Below the pieces are notes generated by a model. The model did not search any database and was not told the DNA's origin. It worked only from the letters and a program-made list of their open reading frames with translations. The position numbers and the translations under genes were made by a program. From positions 1 to 64,000 of the forward strand of contig JABWBD010000002.1 in assembly GCA_013360685.1 (NCBI GenBank): a stretch of 64,000 nt of DNA, written 5' to 3'. This stretch comes from Pirellulales bacterium (lineage in GTDB: Bacteria; Planctomycetota; Planctomycetia; Pirellulales; Thermoguttaceae). This document shows positions 1 to 9,873 of this stretch, piece after piece (within the stretch, counting starts at the first letter, position 1; every line of letters begins with the position of its first letter).

Positions 1-2453
1 CCGCCGGATTGCGGTTGATCCGCGGACTGCGGCGGGCGCTGCGGCTGGCCGTTGCCCTTCTGGTCCGGCGATTGCGGCTCGCCCGGCTTGCCGGCCTGCT
101 GCGACGGAGCCGATTGCTGACCAGACTGTTGCTCGCCGGTCTGCGGCGGGCTCGGTCGATCCGACGGCTGCTCCGACGGAGCCTGCGCGCCGGGCGGTTG
201 CGGATTCTGCTCCTGCCGGTGTTTGAGAATTCTCTCGATCGCCTCACCGGGATTCGTCTCGCCGTCAACGGGCTCCTGCGAATCGTCGGACGATCTGCCT
301 GCCGTGGGCGACTTGCCTTGCTGCTTGCTCTCGCCTGACTCTTGCCCACTGCCCTGCTGCTTGCTTTCGGCGGACTCTTGTCCCTTTCCCTGCTGCGGAT
401 TGCCTTTCTGCCCGTCGCCTTGTTGTCCTTGCCCTTGAGCCTGCTGCCCCTCTTGGGGCTGTTGAGACTTTTCCGCACCGGACTGCTGCTGGCCTTCTTG
501 CTTCGTGGCGTCTTGTTGTTTGCCGGCCTCCTGTTTTTGAGAATCCCCGCCGCCTTGTCCCGCGCCGCCCTGAGGATTGCCTTCCTGCTGCTCCTGGGAG
601 CGGCTGGAATCCTGTTGCTGCGACGGTTGCTTCTCCTGGCCCTCCTGCGGTTTCTGCTGTTCGCGGGCCTGCTCTTGCATCGGTTGGTCGCCCGCGCGAT
701 CGCCTGGCGGCTGCTGGGGCTGCTCGCCTTGCAGAGCCTTTGGATCCTGGCCTTCCTGGGGCCGCTCCTGGTCGGGACCGGCCTGCGGCCGTTCGTCTCC
801 GCTCGCCGGGGCGACGATGACAAGCGTGCGGTGCGGCGTTTCAGCGTGGTTGCCGATCGGTTCCTTGTTGTCTTCCGCCTCGGCCCAGTAGGTGATCTTG
901 TCGCCCGGATTGAGCTTGAGCTTGGACGGCTCGAAACGGTAGGCAGCGTCATACGGACCATTGTGGGGCTGCTCGGGCCGGCGCAGGTCCAAGAGCGGTT
1001 CAATGGCGAGGCTGCGTTTGTCGTCGCGCTGGGCACGCAGGGCGATTCGTCGCAGGGCGAAGTCCGGGTCCTCAGCGCGAATTTTCAGTTCCAGTGCCCC
1101 ATGGACCGGCAGCTCGATCTTGTCTTCCGGCGGATCGACCAATCGCACATCTGGGGGCAGATCGGCGATGACGTCGATCTGGTGGCGGACCGGCCGCGGA
1201 TTGTCGCGGCCGTCGGCGTCCCTGAAGCGAATCTGGTAGGAACTCAACTCCGGCACGGCCGGATCATCAGGATCCATGCGGAGCGTGAGTTGAACCGTTG
1301 CCTTCGTGCCATTGGCAGTCATGGGGACAAGGTCGCGCGGATTGCAGTCGCGTTCCACGACGGCTCGCTGGATCGGCCTGCTTGCCGTGGCCTCGATCGT
1401 GACCTTCGTCCCTTCGATCGCGCGGAGATCGCCGGAGGGAGCGGTTCGGTCGGGAATGCCCGTGTATTCGGGATAATCGTAATGGACCTGGTGGACGAGA
1501 ATCGTCAGCGGGATTTCCACCGTAACCTTGAACGGCTTCGACTTCGCATCGCCGGCGGCGATGTGGTATTCGAGGTTTTGCTGCAAGCCAAGGCTGCCCG
1601 GCGGAAGCTGGCACTGGTAACGATACTGCCCCTTGGGCACTGTCATGGGAATCGCCTGGTCGACGCTTTGCCCGTCGGCCGTCGTGAAGTAGAGCGAGAC
1701 GGGTTCGTCCGGTTCGACGCCGCGGACCTCGGCCGACACGGTCAATGGGTCGCCCTGGAATGCCACGGCATCGCCCGGCTCGACCTTGGCGATCGTCACG
1801 CGCGTGGGAGCCTGGATGTCGGCCCAGGGCAGCATGACGCGGCGGAAGGAGACCAGCGGGCTTTTCGGCGACATGGCCAGATAGAGTGCGCAAACGGCCA
1901 ACACGCCCGCCAGCAGGTAGCCAAGCCGGATAATCCCGGAGCGATCAACCGCCGCCTCCACGGATGGATCGGCCAGTTCCGTGGCGGCCTTCTCTTCCAT
2001 GCCGCGATAGATCCGCAGAGATAGTTGGTCGCGGCCCAGTGTCTCTCGCTCGCGGCGTAGAAAGAGCAAGTTGACCAGCCCGTTCTTGAGCGAAGGCCGA
2101 TGGCGCTCGATCGTATGCGCGGCGAAAACCGGGTTGATCCGGCGGATCACCAGCGGCAACAGTTGCGAGACAAAATAGGCTCCACCGCCGAGCAACAACC
2201 CCAGCAAGAGCAACATCCGGCCGGCAAAGCCCAGCCCGCCCGCGATCAGCCAATGGTCCAGGAGCGCCGCGATCAAGAGATAAACGAGCGAGCCGGTAGC
2301 CAGCGCAAGCAGGCCGGCGGCGATATCGACCACCTTCACCTGCCGCTGCGTCCGGCTGAGCCGCTGTTCGATGTAGGTCTCGTACTCGTCGCGCTCCTGC
2401 CGTGAACGTGGTTCAATCGGCGGAGGTGCGGGGGGTGCCGGTCCACTCGACAT
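1..2453 (-). CDS. Large membrane protein, DUF4175-like (two N-terminal TM segments, periplasmic region, long Gln-rich low-complexity tail); runs off the left edge
   Basis: Manual minus-strand translation from ATG at ~2453 (MSSGPAPPAPPPIEPRSRQERDEYETYIEQRLSRTQRQVKVVDIAAGLL...) stays open to base 1. The ORF track misses it because there is no stop in the window. Confidence 0.75.
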   Translation of the reverse strand, partial: MSSGPAPPAPPPIEPRSRQERDEYETYIEQRLSRTQRQVKVVDIAAGLLALATGSLVYLLIAALLDHWLIAGGLGFAGRMLLLLGLLLGGGAYFVSQLLPLVIRRINPVFAAHTIERHRPSLKNGLVNLLFLRRERETLGRDQLSLRIYRGMEEKAATELADPSVEAAVDRSGIIRLGYLLAGVLAVCALYLAMSPKSPLVSFRRVMLPWADIQAPTRVTIAKVEPGDAVAFQGDPLTVSAEVRGVEPDEPVSLYFTTADGQSVDQAIPMTVPKGQYRYQCQLPPGSLGLQQNLEYHIAAGDAKSKPFKVTVEIPLTILVHQVHYDYPEYTGIPDRTAPSGDLRAIEGTKVTIEATASRPIQRAVVERDCNPRDLVPMTANGTKATVQLTLRMDPDDPAVPELSSYQIRFRDADGRDNPRPVRHQIDVIADLPPDVRLVDPPEDKIELPVHGALELKIRAEDPDFALRRIALRAQRDDKRSLAIEPLLDLRRPEQPHNGPYDAAYRFEPSKLKLNPGDKITYWAEAEDNKEPIGNHAETPHRTLVIVAPASGDERPQAGPDQERPQEGQDPKALQGEQPQQPPGDRAGDQPMQEQAREQQKPQEGQEKQPSQQQDSSRSQEQQEGNPQGGAGQGGGDSQKQEAGKQQDATKQEGQQQSGAEKSQQPQEGQQAQGQGQQGDGQKGNPQQGKGQESAESKQQGSGQESGESKQQGKSPTAGRSSDDSQEPVDGETNPGEAIERILKHRQEQNPQPPGAQAPSEQPSDRPSPPQTGEQQSGQQSAPSQQAGKPGEPQSPDQKGNGQPQRPPQSADQPQSG

Positions 2454-2813
2454 GGCGATCTCCGTTTCTGGCGGGCAAGTAGGTCCCACGGTCTTGACGA
2501 GGGCGACCGCCCGTGCGTTCTCACCCACTTCCAATTATAGTCCGGGGGCGGCGGCAGTCCCGCCTGCCGGGCGAAACAAGCCGAATCGTCGAAGTCGCGA
2601 GACTTCGAGACTTCTTCGGCCTCGCCGCGAAGACCGCCGAATTCTCACGAATTCGGCGACAGGAGACTTCGGCGACTTCGGCCCCCGTTGGCTGCGATTG
2701 GGAAGCCGGAGACCCGGCAGCGGCACAATCCCGACCTCGTTGACCCGCGAAGTATCATTTGCTACGGTGTTTAGCTTCGGAACCTGGGTAGCATTGCAAG
2801 ACGAGAGAGTTCA

Positions 2814-3911
2814 ATGGCTCACGAAGTAACGTTGATTACGGGGGATGGAGTGGGGCCCGAATTGGCCGAGGCCGCACGACGGTGCGTGGACGCCACGGGG
2901 GTCGAGGTCAACTGGGACGTCCAGGAGGCCGGGGTGGATATCATGGAGCGGACCGGCACTCCGCTGCCCGATGCCGTCCTCGAGAGCATTCGCCGCACTC
3001 GCTGTGCGCTGAAGGCGCCCATCACCACGCCGGTCGGCACCGGGTTCCGCAGCATCAACGTCTATCTTCGCCAGGAGCTCGGCCTTTACGCCTGTGTCCG
3101 TCCCTGCAAGTACTACTCGGGCGTGCGGACGTTCTTCAGCGGCGTGCCGGTCGACCTGGTAATCGTCCGGGAGAACACCGAGGATCTCTATGCGGGAATC
3201 GAATTCGAGCAGGGCAAGCCGATCACGGCAGACCTCGTCGATTACATCAACGGGGTGTCGCCCGATCGCAAGATCAAGACGGGCCGCACGGAGACGGGGG
3301 TATCGATCAAGCCGATCAGCATCTCCGGCGCCGAGCGGATCGTCCGCTACGCCTTCGAGTATGCCAGGGTAAACGCTCGCAAGAAGGTAACCTCGGTCCA
3401 CAAGGCCAACATCATGAAGCACACGGACGGGCTGTTTCTCAGTGTTTCGCGGAAGGTGGCCGAGGAGTTTCCCGACATCGAGTTCGAAGACCGCATCGTC
3501 GACAACATGTGCATGCAACTCGTGCAGAAGCCGGAGCTGTACGATGTGCTCGTCCTCCCGAACCTCTACGGAGACATTCTCAGCGACCTGGCTGCGGGAC
3601 TCGTCGGCGGGCTGGGAGTCGCCCCCGGCGCCAACATCGGTCCCGACGGCGCCGTCTTCGAGGCCACGCATGGCAGCGCGCCGAAGTACAAGGGCCAGAA
3701 CAAGGTGAACCCGACGGCCCTGATCCTCTCCGCCATGTTGATGCTCCGCTATCTCCAAGAGGCGGAGGCCGCCGATCGGCTGGAGAAGGCCGTGGCGGCG
3801 GTGATTGCGGAGGGCACGGATGTGACCTACGACATGAAGCCCAGCCGCGACGATCCCTCGGCCGTCGGGACCCAGGAGATGGCCGAAGCGATCTGTCGGA
3901 ATCTGGCATAG
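2814..3911 (+). CDS. NAD-dependent isocitrate/isopropylmalate dehydrogenase family protein (isocitrate dehydrogenase-like)
   Basis: [53 protein letters not shown] motifs. Confidence 0.92.
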   Translation: MAHEVTLITGDGVGPELAEAARRCVDATGVEVNWDVQEAGVDIMERTGTPLPDAVLESIRRTRCALKAPITTPVGTGFRSINVYLRQELGLYACVRPCKYYSGVRTFFSGVPVDLVIVRENTEDLYAGIEFEQGKPITADLVDYINGVSPDRKIKTGRTETGVSIKPISISGAERIVRYAFEYARVNARKKVTSVHKANIMKHTDGLFLSVSRKVAEEFPDIEFEDRIVDNMCMQLVQKPELYDVLVLPNLYGDILSDLAAGLVGGLGVAPGANIGPDGAVFEATHGSAPKYKGQNKVNPTALILSAMLMLRYLQEAEAADRLEKAVAAVIAEGTDVTYDMKPSRDDPSAVGTQEMAEAICRNLA

Positions 3912-4028
3912 CGAGGCGGGAACGAATCAGCAGCGGGGGGCTCCGCAGATTTGCGTAAGTCGGCACCATCCGACAGCGGGATGGTGCAAGTTGGCAAGGC
4001 TCCTCCTCATGACCCCCAAAACGCGAAC

Positions 4029-5447
4029 CTACGCCAGCGCCACCTGCTCCAGGTACTCGGGTACGCTCACCTCAGAGCCCAGCGACTGACGGACCCGAGC
4101 GGCCAGATCGAGCGAAACCTGTTCTTCGCCATGAGTAAGAAGCAGGCGACGAGGCGGAGTGCGAAAGCCGCCCAGCCATCGCAGGAGTCCCGAACGGTCG
4201 GCGTGACCCGAGAATCCGTGGATCTGAGCGACCTTCGCGCGGACCTTCCACATGCGGCCGTGGATGCGGACCTGGGGATCGCCGTCGAGAATCTGGCGGC
4301 CGAGCGTGCCGGGCACCTGAAATCCGACGAACAGCAGCGTGCTCTCCGGCCGCTGGATGTTGTGCGCCAAATGGTGCTTGATGCGGCCGGCCGTGCACAT
4401 GCCGGAGGTGGCCATGATGATCGCCGGAAACCTGAGATCGTTGATCTTGCGCGATTCCTCGGTCGTCGAAACCAGCTTCAGGCCCGGAAAACGCAACGGC
4501 GATTTGCCCGACGAGATCAATGCCCACGTCTCCTCGTCGAAACACTCCCGGTGCCGCTCGAAAACAGCGGTCACGTCGACGGCCATCGGACTGTCGAGAA
4601 AGATGGGAATCGCCGGAATCCGCCTCTCGGAGACGAGCCGGCTGATGTAGAACATCAGTTCCTGCGCGCGTTCGACGGCAAACGTGGGGACCACGACGTT
4701 CCCGCCCGCCGACGCGGTGGCGTTGATCACCTCGGCAAGCTCCGATTCGATGCCGTGATTGACCGGGTGGTCGCGGTTGCCGTACGTGGACTCCATCACG
4801 AGGTAGTCGGCCGATTCCAGCAGGGTGGGATCCTGGATAATCGGCTTGTTCCATTGCCCAAGATCGCCGGAGAAGACGAGCCGCTCGGTCTTGCCGTTTT
4901 CCGTGACCGCCAGTTCGACGATCGACGAGCCCAGGATATGGCCGGCGTCGTGGAACGTCGCCGAGACCGTATCGGTGATCCCGGTGGGCTCGCCGTAGCG
5001 GACCGTGTCCAGGTGGCGCACCGCGCGTTGGACGTCTTCGATCGTGTAAAGCGGCACCACCGGATGCTTCGGTTCCCGGCCTTCCTTGCGGTGGCGTTTC
5101 TGCTTGAAAGCGGCGTCTTCCGCTTGGATCTGGGCCGAATCGCGGAGGATCAGGTCGACCAGGTCGGCCGACGCGGCGGTCGTGAAAACCCGGCCGCGGA
5201 AACCTTCCCGGACCAGCTTGGGAAGCAGGCCGCAATGATCGAGGTGCGCGTGGGTGAGAATCACCGCGTCGATCTTCCCGGCCGGCACGGGGCACGGTTC
5301 CCAGTTGCGGTCCAAGTAGGGCCGCTCCTGGAACATGCCGCAGTCAACCAGGATTCTCGTCCCGCCGGCTTCGACACAGTGGCGCGAACCGGTCACCTGG
5401 CGGTTGGCCCCGAGAAACTGCAACTTCACGGTCGGCTCCTTGATCAT
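4029..5447 (-). CDS. MBL-fold metallohydrolase with beta-CASP / RNA-specificity domain
   Basis: LTHAHLDHCG motif, DAGHILGSS, SGHADRSGLLRWL C-terminal motif. Confidence 0.9.
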   Translation of the reverse strand: MIKEPTVKLQFLGANRQVTGSRHCVEAGGTRILVDCGMFQERPYLDRNWEPCPVPAGKIDAVILTHAHLDHCGLLPKLVREGFRGRVFTTAASADLVDLILRDSAQIQAEDAAFKQKRHRKEGREPKHPVVPLYTIEDVQRAVRHLDTVRYGEPTGITDTVSATFHDAGHILGSSIVELAVTENGKTERLVFSGDLGQWNKPIIQDPTLLESADYLVMESTYGNRDHPVNHGIESELAEVINATASAGGNVVVPTFAVERAQELMFYISRLVSERRIPAIPIFLDSPMAVDVTAVFERHRECFDEETWALISSGKSPLRFPGLKLVSTTEESRKINDLRFPAIIMATSGMCTAGRIKHHLAHNIQRPESTLLFVGFQVPGTLGRQILDGDPQVRIHGRMWKVRAKVAQIHGFSGHADRSGLLRWLGGFRTPPRRLLLTHGEEQVSLDLAARVRQSLGSEVSVPEYLEQVALA

Positions 5448-5477
5448 GAGGCCATTCTGAGGTCGTGTGTCACGCTC

Positions 5478-5556
5478 GTAGGACGGCGTTCCCAGGCCGT
5501 CATTCGCACGTTGTGGTCCTCTGCGGCAACCAGACGGCGTGGGAAGGCCGTCCTAC
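5478..5556. repeat. Inverted pair of GTAG-headed REP-like hairpins, family A
   Basis: GTAGgacggcgttcccaggccgtc ... gacggcgtgggaaggccgtcCTAC. Confidence 0.7.
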
Positions 5557-5566
5557 CGGCCCTGCT

Positions 5567-6730
5567 CTACTGCTGTGCCGCCTGCCTGTCGGTCTTCGGC
5601 CGGCAGTAGGAGAGCGTCAGCAAGGCGTAGCCGGTCACCAGCGTCGGTTCGCCTTCCAGCCAGCGGGAATTCTCGTTAATCCAGGAACCGTCGGTTTGCT
5701 GGCGGCTGACCAACTCTGTGAGCAGTTCCTTCCGCCAGTCGTGCTTCACGCCCTCGCCGTCTTCGACTGTGTCGACGCCCATCGCATCCAGGGCCTTGGC
5801 AAACGTGTGATAGTAGTAGTACAGGCCGGCGTCGCCCATTCCCGGATTCGTCTCGACGTCGTAGTGTTTCCGGATCCACTCCAATGCCGCCTTCACGCGA
5901 GGATCGTCCGGGCCGACGCCGGCGTAGATCATGCTCTTCAGGCCGGCGTAGGTCATGGAACCGTAACTCCTCAATCCGCCGCCGGGCGTTTCGCCGGCCA
6001 TGCTGGTGCCGCCCGCAGCGGGCGTGTAGTAGAAGCCGCCGTCCGGGTTCTTGGCGGCGAACTGGGTCGTGTTGTGCTCGGTTTCCAGGTTCTGGCAGCG
6101 CGAGACGAAGATGAGGGCTTTCTTCATCGCCTCGTCATCCGGACCGTTGCCCACGGCCTTCAAGGCATCGACCAGGAAACTCGTGTTCGACAGGTCCGGC
6201 CGCTTGTGTTTGCCGTAGCCGGCGCCGCCGTAGCTGTTGTCGGTGCGATCGATGCTCTCGCTCTCGTCCCACTGCTCTCCCTTGATGAAGCGGTCGGCCT
6301 TCTTGAGCACGTCGTCGTAGCGGCCGTCGCGGTTCGCCGCTGTGAAGGCCAAGATCGCCAGGCAAGTCTCATAGTTGCGATACATGGAGTCTTCCGGGTA
6401 GATCCCGCCGTCCGGCCGGATAAAACCCTCGAGGTATTTCAGACTCCTGGCCACCAGCGGATCGTCGGGCCCCCGGCCATTGCGGAGAAGCCCGGTCGTT
6501 GCCACCGCCGTCACTCCCGGGCCGGCGTGTGCGGCATAGGAACCGTCCGGCGCCTGCCCCTTGGTCTGAAGAAACTGGACCGCACGGTCCACCGCGAGCT
6601 GATACGCCGTCGCAGGCGAAACGCCCTGTTCGGCAGCGCGATCGGCCGCCGGCGCCACGCCGGCGGTCAGCAAAATCCCAAAAAGAATCATCATGGCGAT
6701 GGCACGCCTTGGATTGCCCAACGTCCACAT
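5567..6730 (-). CDS. Prenyltransferase/squalene-oxidase repeat-containing secreted protein
   Basis: Signal peptide (MMILFGILLTAGVAPAAD) plus alpha-alpha barrel repeats (DGGIYPEDSMYRNYETCLAILAF, GGFYYTPAAGG). Start choice uncertain (ORF open to 6793). Confidence 0.8.
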   Translation of the reverse strand: MWTLGNPRRAIAMMILFGILLTAGVAPAADRAAEQGVSPATAYQLAVDRAVQFLQTKGQAPDGSYAAHAGPGVTAVATTGLLRNGRGPDDPLVARSLKYLEGFIRPDGGIYPEDSMYRNYETCLAILAFTAANRDGRYDDVLKKADRFIKGEQWDESESIDRTDNSYGGAGYGKHKRPDLSNTSFLVDALKAVGNGPDDEAMKKALIFVSRCQNLETEHNTTQFAAKNPDGGFYYTPAAGGTSMAGETPGGGLRSYGSMTYAGLKSMIYAGVGPDDPRVKAALEWIRKHYDVETNPGMGDAGLYYYYHTFAKALDAMGVDTVEDGEGVKHDWRKELLTELVSRQQTDGSWINENSRWLEGEPTLVTGYALLTLSYCRPKTDRQAAQQ

Positions 6731-6876
6731 AGTCAACCTCGCCGAGTTCGGAGTCATCGATACCATGCCGGACCGGCATACGGCCGATGGCACTGCGGTT
6801 TGCTTGGAGGACTTTCTGTTCCCACCCTACTATTCTAACTCTGGGAGGTGGTGGAAACAGAAAACGGCGGCAAAAT

Positions 6877-7164
6877 TCAGACAACGACGGCGAGGATTTC
6901 GTCTTCGTCCATGATGAGAAGCTTTTCACCGTCGATTTGCACTTCGGTGCCCGACCAGGACTTGAAAAGGATCCGATCCCCCTCATTGACTTGGCTAGGG
7001 GCCCGAGTTCCGTCAGGCAAACGCCTGCCGTCGCCCACCGAAAGGACTCGCCCCGTCTGCGGCTTGTCACGTGCCGCCTCGGGCAGGACAATTCCACCGG
7101 ACGATGTTTCCTCTGCCTCAGCCCGCTTCACGATGACGTTTTCGCCCAGAGGCACCAGTTTCAT
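6877..7164 (-). CDS. groES: Co-chaperonin GroES
   Basis: MKLVPLGENVIVKRAEAEETSSGGIVLPEAARDKPQTGRVLSVGDG...DEDEILAVVV; no groEL next to it. Confidence 0.9.
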   Translation of the reverse strand: MKLVPLGENVIVKRAEAEETSSGGIVLPEAARDKPQTGRVLSVGDGRRLPDGTRAPSQVNEGDRILFKSWSGTEVQIDGEKLLIMDEDEILAVVV

Positions 7165-7444
7165 CTTCACTCCCCATCGGCGGCGATCGCCGGCACCGGC
7201 CAATAATCCGGTCGCCCAGAGCATCTGCGACGAGACATGACTGCCGAAATCCAACCCGGAATTCTCGCACGACACAGCAAGGCACACAAGGGCTCGGCGG
7301 TTTCGTTGGGAATGCACCGCAAAGAGGGGAACTATCGCATCGCCGTGCCCCATCTTCCGGGTGCTTGGCGCTGTCTGCCTCGGAGCTAGTTCCCCCTTTT
7401 TTTTTCACCGGGGCGCAAAATCCGGTCCTTGCGGGAAAAAAGGG

Positions 7445-7472
7445 TTGAACCGGGGATGCAACTTGGTACACT
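7445..7472 (+). promoter_or_regulatory. Sigma70-like promoter upstream of candidate ncRNA
   Basis: TTGAAC (7445-7450), 16-nt spacer, TACACT (7467-7472). Confidence 0.35.
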
Positions 7473-7478
7473 CAGGAG

Positions 7479-7790
7479 CTGATTGCTACAGACCTAGGAT
7501 TTTTCGGCGGCCAGCCTGCGCGACCATGGCTGCTCCCACACCGTTGAGCTGCCCGCAGGCTCCGGTGTCGAACCCCGTGAACGACACCCCTGACGCGGGG
7601 CTGGCTTTGGCTTGGACAAGTCGTGCAACTGGCGCGTGGGCAACGGTGGATCGGACCAGGCGTGGCTATTACCCATCTCTTTAGGGGGCTCGCCTGCGAC
7701 TCAGCCGTTTACCGTTGCACTCCCGGGTTCCGCCCCCGGTGGGCGCTAGACGGCTTGTGCGGGCTGGCCGCCTTTATCTCACCCCGACCG
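7479..7790 (+). ncRNA. Candidate structured RNA of unknown class
   Basis: 18-bp closing helix 7506-7523/7755-7772 (11 perfect bp plus 7 bp including G-U wobbles); internal helices 7564-7570/7582-7588 and 7539-7546/7641-7648; hairpin 7722-7727/7735-7739; no convincing ORF. Confidence 0.45.
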
Positions 7791-7842
7791 GGCAACGCGT
7801 GCAAGCTTTCTTGGCGTGAAATGTCCGGAGAAAGATCGTCGC

Positions 7843-7933
7843 CGAAGTCGTGAGACTTCGGAGTCCCCATCCGAATTCTTATTACACCCGAATTCTCACG
7901 GATTCGACTACATGCGAGTTCTCACGAATTCGA
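7843..7933. repeat. REP-like hairpin cluster (GTGA tetraloop, GTAG/GTCG head), family E
   Basis: ccgaagtc-gtga-gacttcgg; cgaattc-tcac-ggattcg-actac; cgagttc-tcac-gaattcg-acgac. Confidence 0.7.
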
Positions 7934-8102
7934 CGACCAAAGTGCTTTACGGCGATACTCATCGGAGTTCTGCCAAAAGGGTGTTGTCGGCAGCAGGCGG
8001 TCAGCGAGACATCCGGTTACATCCGCGAATGCTTGTGGCGCATACCGCGCTGCGCCGGCGGCCGCCGGCGTCATAGGATTGCCAGCCAGACTGTCCGACC
8101 CA

Positions 8103-8828
8103 ATGACTCCGTCCGCCGTCCCATTGCTTGAACTCGTTCATCTCTCTCGGCGTCGCACCGATGCGGACGGATGGCTTCTGGAAGATATTTCTCTCAAGCT
8201 CCACCCCGGCGAGCGATTGGCAATTGTCGGGCCTTCCGGCGCCGGGAAAACGCTCTTGTTGCGTGCGATGGTCCTCTTGGACCGTATCGACCGCGGCGAA
8301 GTCCGCTGGGAGGGAAGCCGCCTGTCGCACAACGAAGTGCCCAAGTTCCGGCGACATGCCATCTATCTCCACCAGCGGCCTTCGCTCCGCGAGGCCACCG
8401 TCGAAGCGGCCATACGGCAGCCTTTTCCGCTGAAGGCATACCGGGGCCGAGAGTTTGATCGTGGCCGCGTCGCGCAACTCCTGGCCGGGTTGGGCCGCGA
8501 CGGCACGTTCCTCGAGAAAAAGTCTCGCGATCTTTCCGGCGGAGAAATGCAGATTGCCGCGCTGGTCCGCGCGGTCCAACTCGATCCGACCGTGCTGCTG
8601 CTCGACGAACCCACTGCGGCGCTGGACGCCGCTACGGCCGCCGCCGCCGAGCAGTTGCTGAATTCCTGGGCGAGCGAGGTTCCCGGCCGGGCGATTGTCT
8701 GGGTCAGCCATGATGCGGCCCAGTCTCGCCGGATGGCCACGAGAACGGTTTCCATGTTTGCCGGCAGGCTTGTCGGCGTTGATGAGCGATCACCATCCGC
8801 TTCCGCCGAATTCCCCCATGCAGGCTGA
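8103..8828 (+). CDS. ABC transporter ATP-binding protein (FetA/YbbL-like)
   Basis: Walker A GPSGAGKT, signature LSGGE, Walker B VLLLDEPTAALD; overlaps the permease gene. Confidence 0.88.
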   Translation: MTPSAVPLLELVHLSRRRTDADGWLLEDISLKLHPGERLAIVGPSGAGKTLLLRAMVLLDRIDRGEVRWEGSRLSHNEVPKFRRHAIYLHQRPSLREATVEAAIRQPFPLKAYRGREFDRGRVAQLLAGLGRDGTFLEKKSRDLSGGEMQIAALVRAVQLDPTVLLLDEPTAALDAATAAAAEQLLNSWASEVPGRAIVWVSHDAAQSRRMATRTVSMFAGRLVGVDERSPSASAEFPHAG

Positions 8829-9618
8829 ATACATCGAACTGACCTATTGGCAGATCGGGCTGGCAACGGCACTGATTCTGATCAGCGGCTTGATCTCGCT
8901 TGCACTTCGCCTGGGTATGGAACAGCGACTCCTGGTTGCTTCCGTTCGAACGGTCGTTCAACTGCTCTTGATCGGGCTGGTATTGCGCTGGGTCTTCGAG
9001 GTGCAGACCTGGTATGCGGTCGTCGCGTTGCTATTGGCCATGACCGGCATTGCCGGGATCGCCGCCGTGCGAAGGACCGACCGCCGTTACCGCGGCATCT
9101 GGCTCGACAGCATCGTTTCCATGGGCGCCAGTTCCTGGTTGATCACCGGGATGGCCCTGGCGGCGATCATCCAGGTCCGCCCCTGGTACCAGGCGCAATA
9201 CGCCATTCCGCTATTGGGCATGATCCTCGGGAATACGCTGAACGGAATTTCGTTGGGGTTGGACCGGCTGGGCGAGGAACTCGACGGAAAACGCGACCAG
9301 GTGGAAACGCTGCTTGTCCTAGGGGCCACGGGCTGGGAAGCGGCCCGCGGCCCAGTTCAGCAGGCCGTCCGCACCGGAATGGTTCCCATCATCAACTCGA
9401 TGATGGTTGTCGGACTGGTGAGTCTGCCGGGAATGATGACGGGCCAATTGCTCGCCGGCGTCGAACCGGTCCAGGCGGTGATGTACCAGATCGTCATCAT
9501 GTTCCTGATCGCCGCGGGAACGTCGCTCGGAACGGTATCGGTCGTCCTGTTAGGCTATCGTCGCTTGTTCAGTCGCGATCACCAGTTCCTCGTCGAGCGG
9601 ATCGTGAAGCGAGGATAG
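8818..9618 (+). CDS. ABC transporter permease (FetB/YbbM iron-export family)
   Basis: MQAEYIELTYWQIGLATALILISGLISLALRLGMEQRLLVASVRTVVQLLLIG...; coupled to the ATPase gene. Confidence 0.9.
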   Translation: MQAEYIELTYWQIGLATALILISGLISLALRLGMEQRLLVASVRTVVQLLLIGLVLRWVFEVQTWYAVVALLLAMTGIAGIAAVRRTDRRYRGIWLDSIVSMGASSWLITGMALAAIIQVRPWYQAQYAIPLLGMILGNTLNGISLGLDRLGEELDGKRDQVETLLVLGATGWEAARGPVQQAVRTGMVPIINSMMVVGLVSLPGMMTGQLLAGVEPVQAVMYQIVIMFLIAAGTSLGTVSVVLLGYRRLFSRDHQFLVERIVKRG

Positions 9619-9642
9619 CTCGAACCGATGCCCGCATGCCCC

Positions 9643-9798
9643 TCACATTGCCGCCGCCAAAACAACCAAGAAAACGATCCACAAGGCAAGCAAGAGGCCC
9701 GTTACCGCCAGCAGCAGACGATTTGGTTTGGGCGGGTCCGGCTCCGGTCCCGGTGGGCGGCTGAAGGCTTCCCGGACGGAGCGTTTTTTCTTGTTCAC
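9643..9798 (-). CDS. Small single-TM protein, left copy (51 aa, GTG start)
   Basis: Manual translation MNKKKRSVREAFSRPPGPEPDPPKPNRLLLAVTGLLLALWIVFLVVLAAAM; near-identical to the right copy at 25015-25179. Confidence 0.7.
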   Translation of the reverse strand: MNKKKRSVREAFSRPPGPEPDPPKPNRLLLAVTGLLLALWIVFLVVLAAAM

Positions 9799-9837
9799 GG
9801 GTTGCACCGGACGAATGGCACTCTTTCTATAAGAAAT

Positions 9838-9873
9838 AAAGCCTTTCGCAACTTCTTGTCACGAAAGGCTTTC
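9838..9873 (-). terminator. Terminator-like hairpin downstream of the tRNA-Ala 3' remnant
   Basis: aaagcctttcg / cgaaaggcttt inverted repeat; related hairpin follows the intact tRNA at ~25259-25295. Confidence 0.5.

Noticed and set aside
342-2024. 560-aa plus-strand ORF, Leu/Arg-rich
   Set aside because: Antisense shadow of the minus-strand membrane protein with Gln-rich tail.
3951-6838. Long plus ORFs 3951-5609 and 5465-6838
   Set aside because: Antisense to clear MBL/beta-CASP and prenyltransferase-repeat genes; no recognisable motifs.
7479-7790. Assignment of the structured region as tmRNA, RNase P, SRP or 6S RNA
   Set aside because: No GGTTTCGAC start or T-arm/CCA end, no GAGGAAAGTC/ACAG..GGCTTA, no GGAAGCAGC; left as unknown class.
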